Assembly: GCF_003711515.1 (NCBI RefSeq)
Contig: NW_021167079.1
Coordinates: 2,459,755-2,523,754, forward strand
DNA length: 64,000 nt
Origin: Sodiomyces alkalinus F11
Lineage: Eukaryota; Ascomycota; Sordariomycetes; Glomerellales; Plectosphaerellaceae
Direction of reading: 5' to 3'
The notes beneath the pieces are model-generated. The model saw nothing but the letters and a program-made list of their open reading frames with translations, made no database searches and was not told the origin of the DNA. Below are positions 1 to 9,335 of this stretch, piece after piece. Position numbers and translations under genes: made by a program. The stretch's first letter is position 1. Every line of letters starts with the position of its first letter.

Positions 1-361
1 CTGCCATAGAGCACCCATCGGCGGTCCGTAACTCTACGAGAGAGGTGGGGTTGGATAGACTTACAGCGTTTTCAATCTGGAGCTCGGGATCGGCTTCGTG
101 TTCGGCAGCTTCTCTCCTTGAGCGGGCGGTCTCGCGACGCAGAGCCTTGCCGTGCTTCTCCTCGGCAGCAATGTTCTCGGTGACGGCATCAACGGTGGCG
201 TTCCTCTGATGTTGCAGATGTCGATATAGAGAGCGGATCTGAGGGTTCGACTGCTGGGATCTCGGGAAGAAGGCGGTGAACTGCTCGAGGGTGATGATGG
301 CGGGAAGTTTGGCGGCAATGGTGAGGTAATTGGACAGAATAGTACTCTCCGTAGGTGCCAT
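1..361 (-). CDS. Cnl2/NKP2-family kinetochore protein, 5' part (partial)
   Basis: Family members are small subunits of the fungal inner kinetochore (Sim4/COMA-CCAN network), acting in the nucleus at centromeres. The first exon runs from the ATG at 361 down to 65. It encodes about 99 residues beginning MAPTESTILSNYLTIAAKLP, followed by FTAFFPRSQQSNPQIRSLYR and a charged helical stretch. This ILS-x-LP-x-FTxFFP-x-NPQIR-LY pattern is what I recognise as the Cnl2/NKP2 N-terminus. A GTAAGT donor lies at 64-59, and a possible AG acceptor falls on the last two bases of the window (2-1), giving a 64-nt intron. The remainder of the gene is outside. It is divergent from EAF3. Identification rests on remembered family resemblance. 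Confidence 0.75.
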   Translation of the reverse strand, partial: MAPTESTILSNYLTIAAKLPAIITLEQFTAFFPRSQQSNPQIRSLYRHLQHQRNATVDAVTENIAAEEKHGKALRRETARSRREAAEHEADPELQIENAVSLSNPTSLVELRTADGCSMA

Positions 362-1333
362 GATGGAAGGGTTAGGTTGTTTGAGGCGATAATGACTCCT
401 ATGAGTTTCAATTAAGGGAAATTGGAAATTTCGGTCATGAAGTGGGATGTTTGTTGAATATGAGCTGTTGAAGAGGAGCTCTGAAAAGAAAGAGGGCCCT
501 GGTAATAAGTAGGCATCCGTACTGAACATAAATCAGGCGCAAAAGTTGACGGTCAACTTGTGAAGGTGAGACGGCGAGGTTGACGCCTTAACTACTCCGT
601 AAGAAGATTGAGACGCGCTTTGCATCAACTGGACGCATTTCTCCAATGAATAACTGGTCTCTTGCGACGATGACCGTTTGACAGGCTGGCAGGAAGAGTC
701 TCTGATCTCCAGTGATACGAATGCTCAAGAAAGTGCCGCAGCTCGAGCTACGGATATTATTTCCTGCCAACTTTTGACATTCACTTATGGAGACTTTCCG
801 CCTATCCAGTGACCACGCGAACTGGGAACTCGTGAGGGAAAAGCCCCCTTACAGTGCGATAGTGCATTGAGCGTAGACTATACTGTGTGAAGCGTGTTTT
901 ACCCTGGAAATACAGTGGTCGCATAAATACGTAGTATCCACTGGTCTCGTTTGCGCACTGTACGTGTTTCAGTGCTCGTGTATTCCATATCGATATTTTG
1001 TACCTGGCGACTAAACAGCTACATAAAAGTCAGAGTCACTGCACTGTGCAGGAGCCTGATTAGTGCCGCATTTACAGCACCTAGACTTGCCTCGGAGACA
1101 GTGCATATAAGAATAAACACTGGTCCAGACGTCGTTCTGACGCCGACCTTTTGAATCTCCAACAGCCTACTCCGTAATTACACACAGTTTAGTGTTCCAA
1201 ACCCACGGGATCAACAGGAAAACCTTTTACTATAAGCTTAATTGTTCATTTGGAAGTCTCGACCCGCGTCATCTTTTTTATCTGTCCAGCACTCCAAACC
1301 TGAGCATCTCAGAGTAGCTTCGAGCTAGCCAGC
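362..1333. promoter_or_regulatory. Divergent intergenic region, Cnl2-like / EAF3
   Basis: This 972-bp gap separates two divergent start codons, so it should hold both promoters. I see no convincing coding sequence. Small open frames at 588-770 (-) and 951-1154 (+) have no recognisable features. Two copies of the dispersed 9-mer TACTCCGTA lie at 593-601 and 1168-1176. Confidence 0.6.
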
Positions 1334-3434
1334 ATGGCTCCCCCTCGCCAGCCGGCCCAGCCTTTCGCCAAGGACGAACGTGTCCTTTGCTTCCATCACG
1401 AGATGCTTTACGAGGCCAAGATTCTGGATATCCAGACCTCTGAAGGAAGCGAAGGCGGTTATCAGTATAAGGTCCACTACAAGGGCTGGAAGAACACCTG
1501 GGACGACTGGGTGCCTGCTGACCGTATCCGCAAGTTCACCGAACAGAACAAGGAGCTTGCTGCGCAGCTCCATGCCCAGATCAAGCACTTGCAGAAGAAC
1601 AGCACCAAGGTTCCCAAGAAGATCGGTCGCGCGACTGGCACCGATTCGGCCCGCGTCAGTGAAGAGCGAAGCTCGGGCATGGGCGTGCTTGCCGGAGGTC
1701 GAGGACCCCGACGTGCTCGGGACTATGACCTGGAGCAGGTGAGTTGGTCGCCTGTGGTCGCCTGTTTTCTTTAGTCTCCACTCTTGTTGTGGCTCGTCTC
1801 TGTTGGTTTTGTGTTGCTTGCGTCGTTCCTGTTGTTTTTGTTTTCAAGTTGGCTGTTTATACTCTTGCTTGTTAATGTCCTGTCCGATAATTTTCCCTCT
1901 GTTATCAATGACTATGGCTGGCTGTCAAGCGACTCCTTCATGCGCCTCTCACCCCAGAACAATGAATCCACGAATTGGAGAATGGCATCGTCCGCCTGGT
2001 TCAATGGAATTTATTCTGGGACCTGTCACGCTTCGGATAATTCAGCAGCTACGTCAAACATCCATTAAGACTCATCGACAACTCGAGACAAAGGGTGGTC
2101 AAACTTATTTCTGGCCTCTTAAGACACAAGCAGCACATTGGCTCCTGGCCTCAGGTCGAACAAACCCACTGAAGAAAGAGCGAAGTCTGTTGACTTTTTT
2201 GTCTTTGACGTTCTGCTTCATTGGCTCTCGACGTTTCTCTCAGAGCTGCTATGAAGTCGCTATGAGCCCTCGGGAACGGCCTACTCGCCTCGTGAAACTC
2301 TCTGGAATCATATACTCAAGAAGTTTTGCATCTTCCACGGGGGGCATCCTCTCCCCCGCTTCTCCTACTATTTGCCTGGACGCCAAACAACATCCAAGTT
2401 AGAGACGATCTCCTGTCATCAGCTCAGTTCCCCATCAAGCCGTCCACGTCAATCCCACCCACCTACAGCCCTCCAAACTGGGTACTCTACACTATGGCAT
2501 CCCATTCTAGCGATCAGACTTGTCCTTCAGAGGGTGTGGTGTCGAGCTCCGAGAGGAACATAGCTTGGTCTAATGGCAACTCCTCAAATCTGACGTCCCC
2601 CGCCCGGGAAGACTTGCCCCCTCTCGAGTACAGACCAGTCACGCCAGCGCACAAAGTCCCGCCCCCATTTGACGACATCTTGCCGCCTCAGCGCTTTCTC
2701 CCGAGACTATCCGGTTCTACGCCAAATATGTCGGAAAACGAGTCTTCCAGCGAACTTCTAGTCCTGGAGGCAGAAGGAGGGAGCGACGACGAAACCCCTG
2801 GCAAGAAATGCTGGTCTGACCCTTCCCGTCGTGCAATGCTAGCGGAGTTCGTGGTAAAGCGCTGTCCGGATACCTGGGCATGGGCCAGATATTTCCTGCG
2901 TCATAAAAACGTTGAAATCTAGAACCGTTTTATCCGCCTTAATCAAGAGCAGATCGAAACACGTTACCAACAGACCATTCCACAGGGGCGGGAAATAGAA
3001 GTAAATTGGTCAGGGGGCAGAGCAGCTTCTATGGAAGAACAGCCAGTCTCGCCCAAGAGCTGGGGGCCCGAGGATAAGCAGGGCATGGACAGTGTCGCAC
3101 AAAATAAGGAAACAGAGGCCGAACAAGTTCTTGAACAAGTTCTCGCCGAGGAGAGCGAAATCGAAGGGGCCATGGAAGGGATCCGAAACCAACCGGCTGC
3201 GAATCACGGAGCCGCAAACCAGGAGACCCGATCCTGTGCAGATGGGACCCCAGGAGCCAGGCAGTCGGAAGAGGACCAGAATTCATGACTCTGAGGGCAC
3301 CATCTCGGAACGATCAACAAAGTCCTCTTGCCATGGACGGGGGGGGTCCAAAAAATAAAGAGCAGAGCCCATCGCCTACGGGATGAACCTCTTCACACGA
3401 TTCGCAGTGTTCTGATACATGTCCTGCAGTGGCT

Positions 3435-3485
<51 letters not shown>

Positions 3486-5064
3486 CCCTTTTTTTTCTTT
3501 CTCTTTTTGTTATTCCTTTTCCGTTCCCAACAACGTACCTGCCTGGCGCATTATTTGCTGCGGCTGCGCGCGCCTGCCCTGGCCGACATCAACATCAACA
3601 CCACTGTCACCAAAGCCCTGCGCCCTACATGATCTGGTTTTCTCCTCCCAAATGGGCAGTTGCTGAGCAATATCTTCTGTGTTTGGCCACACATTACACC
3701 CCTTCAACTCAAGCTGCTCTATCAGAAACCCTTCCGTCGGACTTTTTAACACCATACCTCTTGCATCACCACATCTTGCGTGCGATTCTCTTCGCTCGCA
3801 ACCTGTTTGTTTCTTCAAACACAACATTGTCGCTTTTTATTACTTTTCGTATTCCTTCGCCGGTCATCGCTAAGCCGTCAGAATGCCTGTCACTCGCTTC
3901 AGGAATAATAAGGGACCATGGAAAGAACCCTTGGCCCCTGACTACCTGATTGATCTCCCGCGGAAGGGACATGCCTATATCAGTAAAAATGGCAGAAAGC
4001 TCTTTGATGACCGCTACGAGTGCAACCCTCCTCCCAAGGAAGAGAAGAAGAAACCACCTCCTAAGGTTGTGGCCGACAGACATGTTCTGGGCAACCCTAA
4101 CCTGCAGGACGATTTGGTCGTAAGTTGCTTGTTTGAGCTGCCTATATATGATGGCATCTCGATGCCCGTCATTGCCACTGTTGTGGTTGAACAGCCAGCC
4201 CAGCGCCTAGTGGCGATAGTCTATTTCTTTCTTTCTTTTCTTTTTTTGTTTTCTCTTTTTGTTGTCCTGCTCTTTGAGTCGTATGAAGTTTCTAGTTGTC
4301 ACTCTTGGTTGCGAGCATAGAATACGCTAACACAGCTGACCTAGGAGGATGGATTCCATGCGCGTCCATCGATCAAGCTGCCTGTCCCGGACCACATTAA
4401 AGGCATCCTTGTCGATGACTGGGAGAACATTACGAAGAATAACCAGCTCGTGCCGTTGCCTCATCCGCATCCTGTGGATAAGATCATCAATGACTACCTC
4501 GAGGAGGAGCGTCAAAACCGTGAGCCCAACTCGGCTCATCTTGACATTCTGGAAGAGACTATGGCTGGCTTGAAGGAGTATTTTGAGAAGGCTCTTAGCC
4601 GTATCCTTCTCTATCGGTATAGTGGCCCCCCTGCACTCTGCATTCTGTAGGTGCCTAATTATCCAAGACAACTATATTGACAGCAACTAGGTTCGAGCGG
4701 CCCCAGTATCATGAGATTCGCAAACTCTGGGATCAGGCAGGTGAAGATGGACCCAACAAGACGGTCTGCGATACGTATGGTGCTGAGCATTTAGCTCGTT
4801 TGCTCGGTAAGTTCTTTAGGCCATTAAAAAAAGAAAAAAGGAATCCCAGGGGAGCACAATGCAGACAGACTAACGCGCAAGGAAACTGCAGTCTCCCTCC
4901 CCGAGCTGGTTGCTCAGACCACCATGGACCAGCAATCGGTTGCTCGTCTCCGCGAAGAGCTCGTCAAGTTTACGACCTGGCTTGGGAAGAACACCAAGAA
5001 TTACTTCGTCAGCGAGTACGAAACACCTTCCCAGAAGTATATCGACCATGCACGCAGCTTCTGA
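1334..5064 (+). CDS. EAF3: Chromatin modification-related protein EAF3 (MRG15 family)
   Basis: EAF3 is a histone-methyl-reading subunit shared by the NuA4 acetyltransferase and Rpd3S deacetylase complexes in the nucleus. Exons are 1334-1738, 4345-4616, 4691-4806 and 4892-5064; all phases agree and give 321 residues, normal for fungal Eaf3. Residues about 12-68 form the chromo-barrel domain (KVHYKGWKNTWDDWVP). Residues 136 to the end form the MRG domain (RPSIKLPVPDHIK, VPLPHPHPVDKIINDYL, YGAEHLARLL, FVSEYETPSQKYID). Introns 2 (4617-4690) and 3 (4807-4891) are ordinary. Intron 1 (1739-4344) is 2,606 nt, extraordinary for this kind of genome, and holds other candidate exons and a CT microsatellite. 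The DLEQ|ED junction is the expected one, so the long intron must be spliced for a full-length product. Confidence 0.9.
2494..3288 (+). CDS. Hypothetical ORF nested in EAF3 intron 1
   Basis: I do not recognise this protein. One reading frame runs from ATG 2494 to TGA 3288, interrupted by a single TAG at 2920-2922. That TAG is also the 3' end of a possible 69-nt in-frame intron (GTAAAG at 2854 to CTAG at 2922). Splicing would give about 241 residues; otherwise the TAG is a nonsense change. Composition is Pro/Ser-rich in the first half (VTPAHKVPPPFDDILPPQ) and Glu/Gln-rich in the second (KETEAEQVLEQVLAEESEIE), which looks more like a disordered protein than random sequence. It sits on the same strand inside EAF3 intron 1. 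No clear branch site is seen in the candidate intron. It could be a nested gene, a decayed insertion, or chance. Confidence 0.3.
3436..3479. repeat. (CT)n microsatellite in EAF3 intron 1
   Basis: An uninterrupted CT dinucleotide run of about 44 nt is followed by a T-rich tract up to about 3520. Pyrimidine tracts like this are common just upstream of fungal transcription starts. Here it lies about 400 bp before the candidate alternative first exon. Confidence 0.9.
3883..4119 (+). CDS. Candidate alternative first exon of EAF3
   Basis: ATG 3883 opens a 79-codon exon beginning MPVTRFRNNKGPWKEPLAPD and rich in Lys/Pro later (PPPKEEKKKPPPK). It ends exactly at a consensus donor (GTAAGT at 4120) in phase 0. 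The next acceptor is the one that begins the EAF3 MRG exon (4345, also phase 0). A transcript starting here would make a 265-residue protein with a new N-terminus replacing the chromo barrel but keeping the whole MRG domain. The 5' flank (3780-3882) is pyrimidine-rich and looks like a leader. I do not recognise the N-terminal sequence. Without splicing the frame stops at 4318-4320. It could also be the first exon of an unrelated gene broken by rearrangement. Confidence 0.45.
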
Positions 5065-5920
5065 GCGAATCATTCACCACGCTGTTTTGAACGACATTGG
5101 CCGCAATCATGAAGCCCGTCAAGAAGGACGCCCCTTGGGGTGGGTTTTTTTTTTTTTTTTTTGCCGGGGGTTGAGCTGTGACTTGTGCTTTACATCCGGT
5201 GCACGTACAGGCGTTAGGGAAAAGGGGGCGTTTTCGTGAATTGGTTTTCTGTTGCCTTTCTTTCCTTCCTGTCTATTATCTAGCTCGGCCAATGCTCAAC
5301 TGCCCAGCGTCCCTCCCTCGTCTCTTCACCAGCCTTGAACTGCGATGGGAGTCAACCAGGGTGAGAAGGGGTTTGGCTCTGGTAAGGCTTTTCAGGTTTG
5401 ATGAACGCCAAGATGAGTGTTAGGCAAGCCATGGGCATGAGGTTATTGTTTCTGGCTCTCGTGACTGGCTTGAGGGCCTTGAGTCACATCATAGACTATC
5501 GGACAGATGAATATGAAGCACGGTCTTCCACCTAATCGACCATTTCCTATGCTCCCATCACGTTTATGGTTATCTCTCGATTTGGTTGTCTAGTATACGC
5601 CTATGTGTACAAATGTTTTTGAGTATAGTACACGGTCATTCAGCCAGTCTATCATCTGTTGACTTGGAAGGCGAGGATAAAGCTTTTGCCCCGTATCATC
5701 ATGATTTGAGGCAATGACCAACGTCCTCCTCCTCCTCGTCTATCATCCGCCTGACACCCTCCACACACACACACACACTGAGTTCCACTCAATATACCTC
5801 GCATTTCATCCTCCTCTTCCTCTTCGCGATGTATGAAACCAAACTCCAAATTGCCCACACAAGAGAAACTCCGCAGAAAAGGTTCAACCAACCCGTCAAT
5901 TGGCCCTCGCCTCGCCTTAT
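5065..5920. other. Convergent 3' region, EAF3 / MRPL33
   Basis: No coding sequence is supported here. It holds an 18-nt T run (5145-5162) and a short CA repeat (5761-5778). The flanking genes end toward each other, so it should contain both 3' UTRs. Confidence 0.6.
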
Positions 5921-6181
5921 TCACCGGGGAACAGGCTTCTCGACCCAGAAGCCCCTCTCAGGCCTCCTGGAAGCCTTGACCTCATCCTTGGTCAGCGCGC
6001 GGTCCACCTCCTCGACGCGCACAAGTTCCTTGACCTTCATGATCATGCCGGCGAAATCCGGGCTCACGGGGTGGAACACGGTCTGGGTGCGGCGGCGGAG
6101 GCCCAGGGCGGCGAGCACGCCGCGGGTGCGCTTGGGCAGCCCGATGGCGGAGCGGTGGAGGGTGATGCGGAAATAGGACAT
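5921..6181 (-). CDS. MRPL33: Mitochondrial large ribosomal subunit protein uL30m (MRPL33)
   Basis: A single exon encodes 86 residues starting [20 protein letters not shown]. The uL30 fold signature is visible as [13 protein letters not shown], then [20 protein letters not shown], then [14 protein letters not shown]. This matches the fungal mitochondrial L30/MRPL33 family in sequence and in its compact length. The C-terminus ([13 protein letters not shown]) also fits family members. The protein works in the mitochondrial 54S subunit. The ATG at 6181 starts directly at the conserved segment, so import would rely on an internal or uncleaved signal, as in homologues. It is convergent with EAF3. 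Confidence 0.9.
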   Translation of the reverse strand: MSYFRITLHRSAIGLPKRTRGVLAALGLRRRTQTVFHPVSPDFAGMIMKVKELVRVEEVDRALTKDEVKASRRPERGFWVEKPVPR

Positions 6182-7246
6182 TGTGCGTGAAGGGAGGGTT
6201 TTTTGCTTTTTTGTTCTCGTGTTCCGTCTCGGTTGTTGTTTTCGCCTTTTTAGGACTACCCTATCGCGAAGGAGCAGTTGGGCGAGTGGTCGACCTGTGA
6301 CGAACTACTGGCGCCTCTCTAGCCGTGAAAGACTCCCTGGTCGTGGGCCAGAGTAGGGAAAGAGGAAGTCTTCGGGGGAGGATAAGGATAGCGAGACGAC
6401 TCGTATCGGATGGAAAGGACAGTCGCTGTCGTAGCGGTTGGAGGGTGGTCTTGGTGGATTTTCCTCGGTAGAGCAAGCCAAGTTCTGAATGGCCGTGCTG
6501 TGTTAGCGCTCATTGCCTTCCTCTGGCCTTCCGGACGGCCAAGAGGCATGTTTACTGACCTGTAAACCAATGCCTGCACGGTTGATAAACTAAGATATCC
6601 CTGCCTCGCTTCTCAGTGTTGCGTAGTCGGTGTTCTTCCAGGAGGCCGAATATCCGTACTACCAGTAGTCGCGACTTCTTCGTGGTATCGCCAAAAAATC
6701 CGACAGCGACCGTAGGTACCTAGGTACGGAGTATATGATGCCCGGATGCCGAATGTGGTCCGTGCACAGCTCCAGTGCGAAGGTACGTTCCTAACATAAT
6801 CGGCCAGAAATCGACGACAGATGCAAAAGGTAACCGACAAAACATCACTCTGTCAAATGTCATGCTCCGTACACACTCTAATTACCTCATGGGCTAGACA
6901 AAATTCGTTGAAACCCATAATCATAATCAAACAACAACCCCGAATGCCTTTACACGTAGAGGCATCGTTCTATATTCATTCGTCACATTGATATACTATC
7001 ACAATTTATCATGCGGGACAGACAAGACCCCGAAATAGAACCGAAATATCTAGCGTGTTAAAAAATGATAAGGATCTACCAGCATGCAACCATACGTTCA
7101 TGCATATAGCTGGTCGTACAAAAAGCGCTTTCTAGTCCCAGCCTCAGTCGTTACAAGGTCAAGTACCCAATGCTCCATTGCTCTATTATCAGAACTACAC
7201 CCCCGCGCACCGTTGGCTGTCCCATGGCCATCCTGCCACTGCCGCT
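6182..7246. promoter_or_regulatory. MRPL33 upstream region and ACL1 3' region
   Basis: Both flanking genes are on the minus strand. The part next to 6181 should be the MRPL33 promoter and leader, and the part next to 7247 the ACL1 3' UTR. Minus-strand open frames at 6261-6840 look like chance. One TACGGAGTA copy lies at 6725-6733. Confidence 0.5.
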
Positions 7247-9335
7247 TTACATCTGCACCTCGACTCTGCCTTCAGCACCCGGAGGGCCACCGCCGACCTG
7301 AGGCAGAATGTAAGTGATGTCATCCCAAGGATGACGGTAAAGGCCAGTGCGCAGCCGCTTCTGGTCGAGGTAGTGGGCAATAAGACCAATAGACCGGCCA
7401 AGCACGAACAGACCGTTGAGAACACCCATCTTGAGGTAGTCCTCGGCCTCCTCGGCTGAGAAGGCGCCGCAGTTGCGGAGGAGATCGACGAAGCAGACGG
7501 CAATGCAGCCGTCAACGTTTAGGATGAGGTTGTCCTTCTTGGAGGTGGTGACAGTCTCGACGGCCAGGGCGTAGTCGAGCAGCTTGGTGCTGGGGAACTT
7601 GGCCTTGACGTACTCCTTAACAAGCTCCACACGCAGGTCAGGGTTGTTGCGCGACTTGACACGGTGGCCAATGCCGGGGATGAGCTTGTTCTGCTTGCGC
7701 ATGATATCGACAAACTCGCGAGGGCTGAGGCCCTTGTCGAACGCCTTGGTGAACTCCTCGGCAGCGCCGTCCAGAGCACCGCCGAAACGAGAACCAATGG
7801 TCAGGAGACCGGCAACGAGCGAGCTGATGAGGTCCTTGCCGGCACGAGTGGTGATGATGGTGTTCATGGCACCAGATACGGCAGGGCCGTGATCGGCTGT
7901 GAGCATGAGGACCATCTCGAGGAACTTGGAGGCATATTCGGGCAGGCGACGGCGGAACCACAGAAGCGACATGACACCACCGATGCCAATATCCTCCCGG
8001 AACACATCCGAGATGGGCATGCCGGCGTATAGGAGCTCCTGTCCACGGTCGTCGGAAATGGTAGAGATGAAGGCAGCTGGTTTGCGGATGAGGCCGAGCT
8101 CCTGGGCCCACGAGTAGTCGATGGGGATCTTGGGCACGACGGGCTCGGGCTGGGGCTTGATGGTGCCATCCTGGACGAGCTTGTCGTACACCACCTTGAG
8201 AACCTTGGGCATGTCCTCAAAGGTGTCAGGCACGTAGAAACCAGCCTCCTTCATTTTGTCGTTCTTGGTCTTGGCCGTCTCAAGCGTCGAGTTGGCGAAG
8301 GCACCAGCGTGACCGAATTGGACCTCGGTCTTGAACATGCTGGCGCAAGTACCAATGGCCCAGGCAACAATGGGCTTGGTAATGATGCCCTGCTTAACAG
8401 CCTCAATCACCTTGTACTCTTCGACACCACCAACCTCACCGAGCAGCACAAGAATCTTGCACTCGGGATCGGCCTGGTAGCGCAGCAGATGGTCGATGAA
8501 AGTAGTTCCGGGATAGCGGTCACCGCCGATGGCCACACCCTCATAAACACCGTCGGTGTTGTTGGCAATGATGTTGTTCAACTCGTTGGACATGCCACCG
8601 GACTTGGAGACGTAGCCGACGGAGCCCTTGCGGTAGAGCTTGGACGCCACAATGTTATCCATCATGCCACCAGTGTTACCAATCTTGAAGCAACCGGGCT
8701 TAATGCCACCAACGGTGGCAGGGCCAATGATGGTGACGCCCTTCTTCTTGGCCTTGTGGGCAATCTCACGAGCGCGCTTTTTTTTGGGTATAACATGTCG
8801 TTGTTAGCCCCTGTGTTCCAACGGACATGCATGGGATCAAAATTTAGGAGGGGACTCCCTCGAACAGAAGGGCACTACTCACGCGTTCAGGCACACCCTC
8901 AGCAATAATGGCAATGGTCTTGATCTGGGGATACTCCATGAGATCCATGGTGGACTGGTAGACACTTCGCGAGGAAGCAAAGTTGACGACAACGTCAACG
9001 TCGGGGTGCTTGGCCATGGCCTTGGGGACCTCCTGGTAAACGGGCAGAAGGGTCTCGCTGGTTCCCCAGTACATCTTGCTAACGAACTGGCCACCGAATG
9101 TGTAGATGATGCCGGCGACCGAAGGGGTCTTGCGCTTGCAGATGAAGTCGAAGTCGAGCATACCCTGGACGGCGCGGGGCTGCAGACCGTAGACGAAGCA
9201 CCTCGTCTTATCGCTGAAGAGCGTGTGTGAGGGCAGCGGGCTCAGCGGCCGGCTAGGGGCGCCGAATCGCTGGATCTTGTCATTTGCAGACAGCCCGCTG
9301 GTTGTGGCGTTGGCGCCATTCACGGATGTAGACAT
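7247..9335 (-). CDS. ACL1: ATP-citrate lyase subunit 1 (citrate synthase-like/CoA-ligase part)
   Basis: With subunit 2 this cytosolic enzyme turns citrate, CoA and ATP into acetyl-CoA and oxaloacetate, feeding lipid, sterol and acetylation pathways. Exons are 9335-8883 and 8776-7247 in phase 0, giving 660 residues; intron 8882-8777 is 106 nt with GTGAGT...AAAG. The N-terminal half is the succinyl-CoA-synthetase-alpha-like part, including the phospho-histidine loop ([10 protein letters not shown], His about residue 307) and [11 protein letters not shown]. The C-terminal half is citrate-synthase-like ([40 protein letters not shown]). The length matches ascomycete ACL1. The ATP-grasp part is absent because it resides in ACL2, encoded divergently at 12640. 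Confidence 0.97.
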
